Shown here: positions 1 to 5,071 of the stretch, in pieces
Layout of the letters: each line of letters opens with the position of its first letter
Position numbering within the stretch: position 1 is the first letter of the stretch
Origin: Fidelibacterota bacterium
GTDB taxonomy: Bacteria > Fidelibacterota > Marinisomatia > Marinisomatales > J089
Assembly (NCBI GenBank): GCA_003695105.1
Contig: RFIZ01000005.1
Location: forward strand, 1 to 5,071
Direction: 5' to 3'
Length of the DNA stretch: 5,071 nt
The notes under the pieces: model-generated
Seen by the model: the letters and a program-made list of their open reading frames with translations, nothing else
Told to the model about the DNA's origin: nothing
Database searches by the model: none
Program-made: the position numbers and the translations under genes

Positions 1-108
1 CTGCAAAAGGGGACGACATTCCTGATCGACGAATTCCCGGGTTGTGTCCCGGACCAGTTGTTCCTCTTCCGTCAGCCACGATTCCCGCAGGAAAAAATCA
101 GTTTTCAT
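1..108 (-). CDS. Acyl-CoA dehydrogenase, N-terminal fragment (possibly glutaryl-CoA dehydrogenase-like)
   Basis: Partial gene: the ATG is at 108-106 and the frame stays open for 36 codons to the left edge, where the rest is cut off. The start reads MKTDFFLRESWLTEEEQLVR and continues through DTTREFVDQECRPLL. The pattern LTEEE-x-LVRDT-x-REFVD-x-E-x-x-P is typical of the first helix of the acyl-CoA dehydrogenase N-terminal domain, and the wording resembles bacterial glutaryl-CoA dehydrogenase-like members. These are cytosolic FAD flavoproteins that oxidise acyl-CoA thioesters. The start codon lies inside the end of the PrpD-family gene (11-base overlap), with a GGTGGA-type ribosome site five bases upstream, so the two are probably coupled. 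The catalytic base and FAD-binding parts lie outside the window, so substrate is inferred from the N-terminus and neighbours only. Family call fairly secure; subfamily weak. Confidence 0.72.
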   Translation of the reverse strand, partial: MKTDFFLRESWLTEEEQLVRDTTREFVDQECRPLLQ

Positions 109-1486
109 CGGTATCCACCGTAAGTTGTTCCATAAAATCCCGGGCCGTAAGGTCGTCACATCCCATGATGATGTCCTTTATGTTCTCACATTCTTCCGTT
201 GACAACAGGTCCCCCGCCAGCCCTCTGAATTTGAGGTCCAGGTCCTCCTCGGTCATCGGCTCCCGGGGATCTCCCTTGGGGTAGTCCAGATAGACGGAAT
301 ACTCCTCACCGCCCCGGAGCCGGATGGTCACCCGGGAGGGCTGCTTGTCCGGAAAGAGCTGCTCAAACTCCTGGCTGGCTTCTCCTTTGATTTTATGAAT
401 CAAGGTCCGGAGCCGTGGATCATCGATCTTTTCCTGAGAAAAAGATTGTTTGGTGATCTTCCGGTCCAGAATCGCCCGGGCGATACAGAATGGCAGACTG
501 TGGTCGGCCGTCTCCCGGGAACGGGGCTCATATTTATGGGGATCAAACAATATATCACAGGCACGGGCGATCGTCGTCACCCGCACTTCTTCGACGTCAT
601 CCGGTTGAATATCCTGTTCCCGTACCAGTTTCAGGGTGGCCGAAATGTGGGTGTGGGTCAGGGCTTCCGTGGGAAAGGCTTTCATGGAACAGTCCTGAAT
701 CCGCCAGGAGGCACCCAGGTCAGCGGTCAGGACGGCCGGATCCCAGTCGGGACCGTATACATCCATGAGCCCTTCTTTTCCTTCGAACACTGCTGCGGTA
801 CCGGTGAAACCCAATTGCGCCATGAGAGCCGCCTGGACGCCGGCCTGCACCGCCAGGGGATCCACCGTGTTTTTCATCATGGTCAACACCCCGGCCGTGG
901 GACAGCCAATGGTATGGTTGTGGCAGCCGTTAATTCCAATGGCGTTTACCAGTTGATCTTCATCCAGGCCTAACAGGTATCCCGCCACCACCGGTGAGAC
1001 GAATTGCGTCAGAGTGGCGTGATGCCATTTCCGTTCCCGGAGACCCGGTCGGGCACATTCGCAGAGGCGCTGTTCCAATTCATAGGCCAATACCACAGCT
1101 TTCAGCACTTCCTGCATGGAGGCATCCTCCCGTTCGCCCACCGCCAGTGCGGCCGGGATCAGGTCGCTAGGATGGCTGGGATCTTCCTTCCAGTAAATGT
1201 CATTGTAATCCAGAGCCCGGACCATCAGAGAATTGATCAGCGTCACGTGGATGGCCGGTAATTGATCGCCGAATCCGATCACGGTGGCTTCCTCCCGCCC
1301 GCCCAGGTGTCGATACATCGTCCACAGGGCGCGAACGTCGGGAGTGGACAGACTCCCCAGGGCACAGCCGACGGAATCATACAGAAATCGTTTGGCCGTT
1401 TGCAGTACCTCCACCGGAAGCTCTTCCTGTCGCAACTGAACCGCAAAGCGGGCCCAACGGCGGGAAATGGTCATTTCACGTTCCAT
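98..1486 (-). CDS. MmgE/PrpD family protein (2-methylcitrate dehydratase-like; substrate uncertain)
   Basis: A complete 462-residue protein, the usual length for MmgE/PrpD. The family includes 2-methylcitrate dehydratase (PrpD, MmgE) and cis-aconitate decarboxylase: cytosolic, cofactor-free enzymes acting on tri- or dicarboxylates. Family marks in order: ALDYND at 91-96, followed by DPSHPSDL at 102-109; a His pair at 155-156 in KWHHAT; K205 in MMKNTVDP, before the GFTG and AVFEG stretch at 226-236; K269 in SMKAFPTEA; and ADHSLPF at 327-333. D93, H105, H156, K205 and K269 line up by eye with the active-site Asp, two His and two Lys described for cis-aconitate decarboxylase, so the site looks intact. 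The first ATG is chosen because GAGGT sits eight bases before it; the ATG four codons later lacks such a site. It begins six bases after the dehydrogenase stop. Context suggests dehydration of a citrate homologue, perhaps homocitrate; this is inference. Confidence 0.9.
   Translation of the reverse strand: MEREMTISRRWARFAVQLRQEELPVEVLQTAKRFLYDSVGCALGSLSTPDVRALWTMYRHLGGREEATVIGFGDQLPAIHVTLINSLMVRALDYNDIYWKEDPSHPSDLIPAALAVGEREDASMQEVLKAVVLAYELEQRLCECARPGLRERKWHHATLTQFVSPVVAGYLLGLDEDQLVNAIGINGCHNHTIGCPTAGVLTMMKNTVDPLAVQAGVQAALMAQLGFTGTAAVFEGKEGLMDVYGPDWDPAVLTADLGASWRIQDCSMKAFPTEALTHTHISATLKLVREQDIQPDDVEEVRVTTIARACDILFDPHKYEPRSRETADHSLPFCIARAILDRKITKQSFSQEKIDDPRLRTLIHKIKGEASQEFEQLFPDKQPSRVTIRLRGGEEYSVYLDYPKGDPREPMTEEDLDLKFRGLAGDLLSTEECENIKDIIMGCDDLTARDFMEQLTVDTDEN
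114..119 (-). promoter_or_regulatory. Probable Shine-Dalgarno site of the acyl-CoA dehydrogenase gene
   Basis: The minus strand reads GGTGGA five bases before the ATG at 108-106. It lies inside the last codons of the PrpD-family gene, which supports this start and the 11-base overlap. Confidence 0.55.
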
Positions 1487-1492
1487 AGGGAG

Positions 1493-1499
1493 CTACCTC
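1493..1499 (-). promoter_or_regulatory. Shine-Dalgarno site of the PrpD-family gene
   Basis: The minus strand reads GAGGTAG here, with the GAGGT core eight bases before the ATG at 1486. It overlaps the TAG stop of the dehydrogenase gene. It decides the start in favour of the first ATG over the second one four codons downstream. Confidence 0.65.
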
Positions 1500-2614
1500 A
1501 ACTTGCCGGCAATGGCCCCGGCCACTTCCAGATTGGTGTTGTTCATCCCCATATCATACGTCCCGACCTGCCCCTCACGGATGACGTCCGCTACCGCCCT
1601 TTCCAGTCGATCGGCTTTTTCCGTCTCTCCCAGCCAATCCAGCATCATTTTTGCCGTGAGGATCATGGCAATGGGGTTCACCTTGTGCTGACCGAAATAT
1701 TTGGGAGCCGAACCGTGGGTGGGTTCAAACACGGCATAGTCATCGCCGATATTGGCGGAACAGGCAAACCCCAGTCCGCCGACCAGTTGGGCCGCCAGAT
1801 CGGACAGGATATCCCCGAACATATTCTCGGCGACGATGACATCATATTTTTCCGGATTCTTCACCAGCCACATGCACATGGCATCGATATTACTTTCCCA
1901 CAACTCGATCCCGGGATACTTCCGGGCCACCTCTTTCGCCACCCGGCGAATCAAACCGCCGGTTTCCCGGAGTACATTGGGTTTGTCCACCAGGGTCACC
2001 GATTTTCGTCCCGTTTTCCGGGCAAATTCAAAGGCCCGGGTCAGAATATTTTCACATCCCTGGCGGGTCATGATGCGGGTGGACATGGCGATATTATCCA
2101 GACCGGCGGATTCGAATTTCTTCATCTTGGGGTTGTGCTTGACCAGAACATCGTACACTTCCTGCGGGAGAGGATGGAATTCGACTCCGCCATACATCCC
2201 TTCCGTATTTTCCCGAAAAATCACCAAATCGATATTGTCTTTGTAATTCAATGGATTCCCGGGATACGCCTTACAGGGCCGCAAATTGGTATGGAGCCGG
2301 AACAGCTGACGTAACCGCACAATCGGGGAAAAATAGACCAGTCCTTTGTCCTGCAATTCCGGGGCCAGTTCCCGGGCGGCTTCTTCTTTGGGTTTGGAGG
2401 TAATGGCACCAAACAGGGCACAGTCAGTGGTGTGCAGCAGGTCGATGGTGCGCTGAGGCAGGGCATCCCCCTCCTGTTTCCAGAATTCCCAGCCAATATC
2501 GCCAGGGATATAGTCGGCTTCCACTTCCAGGGCGTCCAGGACCAGCCGGGCGCACTCCATTACTTCCTGCCCCACTCCGTCACCCGGGAGCCAGGCAATT
2601 CGATATCTGCTCAT
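1493..2614 (-). CDS. Isocitrate/isopropylmalate/homoisocitrate dehydrogenase family protein (candidate homoisocitrate dehydrogenase)
   Basis: A complete 373-residue beta-decarboxylating dehydrogenase, which oxidises a 2-hydroxy acid and releases CO2 to give a 2-oxo acid. Visible landmarks: the N-terminal LPGDGVGQEV at 9-18; R102, R112 and R134 (in IFRENTEG), which bind the malate part of the substrate; Y141 and K211, the catalytic pair; D244, D268 and D272 (GDILSD), the metal ligands; and GSAPKYFGQHKVNP at 301-314 for the nucleotide. The substrate loop SPIVRLRQ (96-103) has Val at 99, where I align Arg85 of Thermus homoisocitrate dehydrogenase, and resembles the yeast Lys12 loop as I recall it. 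K305-Y306 and Y353 match NADP-type isocitrate dehydrogenases instead of the Asp-Ile of NAD enzymes. Its ATG overlaps the homoaconitase stop (ATGA), which favours homoisocitrate to 2-oxoadipate. Isocitrate or 3-isopropylmalate are the alternatives. The family call is firm, the substrate not. Confidence 0.93.
   Translation of the reverse strand: MSRYRIAWLPGDGVGQEVMECARLVLDALEVEADYIPGDIGWEFWKQEGDALPQRTIDLLHTTDCALFGAITSKPKEEAARELAPELQDKGLVYFSPIVRLRQLFRLHTNLRPCKAYPGNPLNYKDNIDLVIFRENTEGMYGGVEFHPLPQEVYDVLVKHNPKMKKFESAGLDNIAMSTRIMTRQGCENILTRAFEFARKTGRKSVTLVDKPNVLRETGGLIRRVAKEVARKYPGIELWESNIDAMCMWLVKNPEKYDVIVAENMFGDILSDLAAQLVGGLGFACSANIGDDYAVFEPTHGSAPKYFGQHKVNPIAMILTAKMMLDWLGETEKADRLERAVADVIREGQVGTYDMGMNNTNLEVAGAIAGKLR
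2611..2614 (-). other. ATGA stop/start overlap, homoaconitase to dehydrogenase
   Basis: The stop of the homoaconitase and the start of the dehydrogenase share four bases. Only a weak purine run (GAAAGA) precedes the ATG, so translational coupling is likely, which would keep the two consecutive enzymes in fixed proportion. Confidence 0.85.
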
Positions 2615-4560
2615 GGTTGTCTTTCGTCTTTCAATCGATGTTTCACCCAGGTCTCCAGACCCCCTTCCAGGATCAGTTCCTGGGCCGCCGGACCCAAAGG
2701 AGCGAAGGGGTAGGTTTCGTCCTGGAACTGCACCCGGGACTGCTCAAAATCTACGGTGACAGTACTATCGGTGACGATGGTTGTCCTGTCGTCCGGAAAG
2801 ATGGATTTCAGTCGCCGAATCAGGGCGGGAACTTCCAGGACAAGATAACTATTGTTCAACGCATTGCGTTTATAGGTTTGACTGAGGGAACCGGCCAGAA
2901 CCAACTGAATCCCGCGGGCCTGCAGGGCCGTGGCCGCCTGCTCCCGGGAACTTCCCGTCCCGAAGTTGAAACCGGCTGCCAGAATATCCCCCGGTTGAAC
3001 GATTCGCCGGAACTCCGGATCGTAATTTTCCATGACCACCTCCGCCTGCTGTTCCAGGGTGAAGTCATCACGATAGGTGTATTTCCCGGGGTAAATCCCA
3101 TCGGTGTTGAGATTGTCACGGGGACAAAACACCAACCGGCCGGAAAGCTGCGAGGGAAATCCCGGCAGGAGATGCACTTCCCGGGTTCCGGTCCCGGCGG
3201 ATTCGATCTTTTTCAACTCGGCCCGGAGCGGCCCCCGATGAAAGGTGTCTGGTGCGGCAATATAGCCTTTGATCGCTGAGGCGGCCACGACCACAGGTGA
3301 GGCCAAATAAGCGACGGCCTGACGGGAACCCATTCGTCCCTTGAAATTCCGGTTGGTGGCGGAAATTCCCACCTCCCCCTCCTGTAACAGGCCCGCGCCC
3401 ATCCCGATGCAGGGACCGCACCCCGGCGGCAAGGTCCGGCCGCCGGCTGCCAGAAGAATGTGCCAGTCTCCCTTTTTTTCACTGTCCTTTTGAACGTCCC
3501 GGGAAGCGGGGGCGATATACAATTCCACTCCCGACGCCACTTTGTGTCCCTTCATCACCTCCGCCGCCGCCGCCAGGTCGGACGCCCGACTGTTCACGCA
3601 GGATACCAGATATGCCTTGGAAATCCGAATCCGTTGTCGCTCCAGTTGGCTGACAGGGGTGGTCCGCTTCACCTGGTCCGGCCCGCTGACGACCGGCTGC
3701 ACCGAACCTAAATCCAGGCGGATTTCCTGGGCATAGACAGCGCCAGCGTCGGCCTGGGGCGCATTCTTCAGACGGGAGCGGACGGATTCATTCCAACGGG
3801 GATGGCCGGGCCCTTTCCGGCGAATCCGTTCCTCGATCCATTCGTGGACCCTGTCATCGACGGGGAACAGTCCCGCCAAAGCTCCCCATTCCGTGGTCAT
3901 GTTGGCAATGGTAAGGCGGTCATCAACGGACAGGGTGGCCACCCCTTCTCCGGTAAATTCCAGCGCATGGTTCAGGACTTCATCCTGGTGGAAATGGCCG
4001 ATCAAATTGAGAATGACGTCCTTCCCGCTGCAGCCCGCCGGGAGGGCGCCGGTGAGTACGATCCGGGTTACCGGAGGTATTTGCCACCAGGTTTTTCCTG
4101 TGGCCCAGATGGCTGCCGCATCGGTTCGAACCACCGGTGTACCCAAACAGCCGATCCCACCATACATATTGGCGTGACTGTCAGACGCCACAGCCAGGGT
4201 TCCGGGCAGCGCATATCCTTCCTCCAACATGATCTGGTGGCCGATTCCCCGGCCGGCGGGATAAAAATCAACGCCCATGGACCGGGCGAAGTCTTCGATC
4301 TTCCGGTATTTGGCTAAGTTTTCCGGCGATGTGTCCTGCACATTATGATCCAGGGCAAACACCGGCTGACGCGGGTTGGCCACTCGGGTAGCGCCGATGA
4401 CGGAAAATTTCTTCAGGATGGCACCCGTATTATCATGGGTCAATATATGAGCCGGTTCCACCATGAGATAGGCGCCGCTGTGGACGGCTTGTCCGGGAGG
4501 AAGATCCACCGCAAAGCGTTGGACAATTTTCTCAACCAGGTTTTGGGGACTGGATTTCAT
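2611..4560 (-). CDS. Aconitase-superfamily hydro-lyase, single-chain fungal LYS4-type homoaconitase
   Basis: A complete 649-residue protein carrying both the catalytic [4Fe-4S] part and the C-terminal swivel domain in one chain. Visible: PAGRGIGHQIMLEEGY at 101-116; SDSHANMYGG at 126-135 with the active-site Asp-Ser-His; RTDAAAIWATGKTWWQIPP at 145-163; iron-sulfur cysteines C321 (SCVNSR), C381 and C384 (GCGPCIG); then the swivel region with NTDGIYPGKYTY at 485-496 and GTGSSREQA at 534-542. Many of these stretches match what I remember of yeast homoaconitase Lys4 almost word for word, including the specificity loop PGKYTY. Unlike Lys4 there is no N-terminal mitochondrial leader, and the linker around 435-465 is shorter. 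The expected reaction is hydration of cis-homoaconitate to homoisocitrate in the cytosol. Known Thermus and archaeal homoaconitases are two-subunit, so the fused form is notable. The start shows no Shine-Dalgarno and overlaps the upstream stop (ATGA). Citrate or isopropylmalate isomerase is possible but less likely. Confidence 0.92.
   Translation of the reverse strand: MKSSPQNLVEKIVQRFAVDLPPGQAVHSGAYLMVEPAHILTHDNTGAILKKFSVIGATRVANPRQPVFALDHNVQDTSPENLAKYRKIEDFARSMGVDFYPAGRGIGHQIMLEEGYALPGTLAVASDSHANMYGGIGCLGTPVVRTDAAAIWATGKTWWQIPPVTRIVLTGALPAGCSGKDVILNLIGHFHQDEVLNHALEFTGEGVATLSVDDRLTIANMTTEWGALAGLFPVDDRVHEWIEERIRRKGPGHPRWNESVRSRLKNAPQADAGAVYAQEIRLDLGSVQPVVSGPDQVKRTTPVSQLERQRIRISKAYLVSCVNSRASDLAAAAEVMKGHKVASGVELYIAPASRDVQKDSEKKGDWHILLAAGGRTLPPGCGPCIGMGAGLLQEGEVGISATNRNFKGRMGSRQAVAYLASPVVVAASAIKGYIAAPDTFHRGPLRAELKKIESAGTGTREVHLLPGFPSQLSGRLVFCPRDNLNTDGIYPGKYTYRDDFTLEQQAEVVMENYDPEFRRIVQPGDILAAGFNFGTGSSREQAATALQARGIQLVLAGSLSQTYKRNALNNSYLVLEVPALIRRLKSIFPDDRTTIVTDSTVTVDFEQSRVQFQDETYPFAPLGPAAQELILEGGLETWVKHRLKDERQP
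4557..4560 (-). other. ATGA stop/start overlap, HD protein to homoaconitase
   Basis: The TGA of the HD-domain gene and the ATG of the homoaconitase gene share four bases. The twenty bases before this ATG (minus strand) contain no purine-rich ribosome site, so translation of the homoaconitase probably depends on ribosomes finishing the HD gene. Confidence 0.85.
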
Positions 4561-5071
4561 CGGGCGCGAAAAGGTTCGAAACTGACAAAGTCGGCGTGGT
4601 GAACAATGATCGCCTCCACGGATCGGTGTCCCAGATCGCCTTCTTTGGAATGGGTGGCGATGATGTGTTGCACTTCCGGGGGCAGACCGAACCGGTCCGC
4701 CAGGGCCACGCCGCTGAATGGATGCCGCACCAGTTTTCCCGCCCGACTGGTGGCGAGCCGTCCGTCCACCAGCTCGTATTCCAGGAGTTTTCCCACATCG
4801 ATCAGAATGGCCCCGGCGATCAAAACATCCATATCGATGGAGATTTCATCCCCGAAATTTGCCTGCATCCGTTTGGCGATATCCACCGCCAGTTGCACAC
4901 AGGTCCGCTTATGGTTCATAAACGAAATGGAACAATCTTCGATCAACAGGGAAAAGGGTATCGTTGCCAGATCGTCTGCCGTGAGTACACTTTGTTCCAG
5001 GGCCCAAGCCCAGGTTTGGATGACTTTCTCCCGTAAAGCGGGATCCTGGATCCATTCAATTTCCGGCCAAA
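4557..5071 (-). CDS. HD-domain-like protein, 5' end off window
   Basis: The frame is open from the right edge and ends in TGA at 4559-4557, giving 170 visible residues; the true start lies beyond 5071. The visible fragment opens WPEIEWIQDPALREKV and then has an HD-superfamily helical pattern: H53 (FMNHKRT), the ILIDVGKLLEYE segment at 88-99, H116 (RHPFSGVALA), H135 and H140 (HIIATHSKEGD), and H157-H158 with D160 (IVHHADF). HD proteins are usually metal-dependent phosphohydrolases of nucleotides or similar substrates. Here the His of the defining His-Asp pair is Ile90, with Asp91 kept, so metal binding may differ or the activity may be altered or lost. An in-frame TTG at 4946-4944 is not a credible start, because the 41 codons upstream encode sensible protein. 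It shares ATGA with the homoaconitase start and heads this part of the operon. Its role in the pathway is unknown. Confidence 0.85.
   Translation of the reverse strand, partial: WPEIEWIQDPALREKVIQTWAWALEQSVLTADDLATIPFSLLIEDCSISFMNHKRTCVQLAVDIAKRMQANFGDEISIDMDVLIAGAILIDVGKLLEYELVDGRLATSRAGKLVRHPFSGVALADRFGLPPEVQHIIATHSKEGDLGHRSVEAIIVHHADFVSFEPFRAR

Noticed and set aside
395..973. 192-codon plus-strand frame
   Set aside because: Antisense to the middle of the PrpD-family gene; low-complexity Gly/His/Arg composition and no family likeness.
1487..1492. Internal promoter or terminator between dehydrogenase and PrpD genes
   Set aside because: Only six bases separate them, and no hairpin with a T-run is visible nearby.
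1262..2314. 350-codon open frame on the plus strand
   Set aside because: It lies opposite the dehydrogenase and the PrpD start, is rich in Gly, His, Pro and Gln with no recognisable motif, and has no ribosome site. It is a shadow of well-supported minus-strand genes.
2617..3279. 220-codon plus-strand frame
   Set aside because: Antisense to the swivel domain of the homoaconitase, whose own frame shows clear conserved motifs.
3802..4317. 171-codon plus-strand frame
   Set aside because: Antisense to the catalytic half of the homoaconitase; no motif or start signal.
4557..4946. Short version of the HD gene starting at TTG 4946-4944
   Set aside because: The frame stays open for 41 more codons to the edge with plausible protein (WPEIEW, ADDLATIPFSLL), so the gene is truncated by the window and does not start here.
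4596..5036. 146-codon plus-strand frame
   Set aside because: Antisense to the HD-domain gene, whose frame is open to the window edge with conserved His/Asp residues.
1..5071. CRISPR array, tRNA/rRNA, insertion sequence, phage or toxin-antitoxin genes
   Set aside because: No regular repeats, no inverted-repeat ends with transposase, and no gap between genes big enough to hold an RNA gene; the window is coding almost end to end.

Overview
The window is a fully coding piece of a bacterial chromosome. Every gene I can support lies on the minus strand, in one tightly packed transcription unit that enters at the right edge and leaves at the left edge. It has short ATGA overlaps and Shine-Dalgarno-like sites, no introns, and a base composition I estimate by eye at mid-50s percent GC. 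The lineage cannot be named from the sequence. The gene content (MmgE/PrpD, acyl-CoA dehydrogenase, bacterial-style HD protein) points to bacteria rather than archaea or fungi, even though the aconitase-family gene resembles fungal homoaconitase.

Layout in the direction of transcription (right to left): (1) 5071-4557, an HD-domain-like protein with its N-terminus off the window; (2) 4560-2611, a complete single-chain homoaconitase/aconitase-family hydro-lyase of the fungal LYS4 type; (3) 2614-1493, a decarboxylating dehydrogenase of the isocitrate/isopropylmalate/homoisocitrate family; (4) 1486-98, an MmgE/PrpD-family protein; (5) 108-1, the first 36 codons of an acyl-CoA dehydrogenase, best guess glutaryl-CoA dehydrogenase-like. 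Junctions are -4, -4, +6 and -11 bases, so the five genes are almost certainly co-transcribed and translationally coupled. There is no intergenic stretch long enough to hold a promoter, terminator or RNA gene. The promoter must lie beyond position 5071.

Read as a pathway, genes 2-4 are the enzyme types needed to turn a tricarboxylic acid such as homocitrate into a 2-oxo acid: dehydration (PrpD family or aconitase), rehydration to the isomer (homoaconitase), then oxidative decarboxylation. With homocitrate the product would be 2-oxoadipate, as in the alpha-aminoadipate lysine route. The acyl-CoA dehydrogenase start downstream raises a different possibility: 2-oxoadipate going on to glutaryl-CoA and crotonyl-CoA. 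The substrate is inferred, not shown; ordinary citrate/isocitrate or 2-methylcitrate chemistry remains possible. No homocitrate synthase is visible, so the flanks matter. The plus strand holds only shadow frames.
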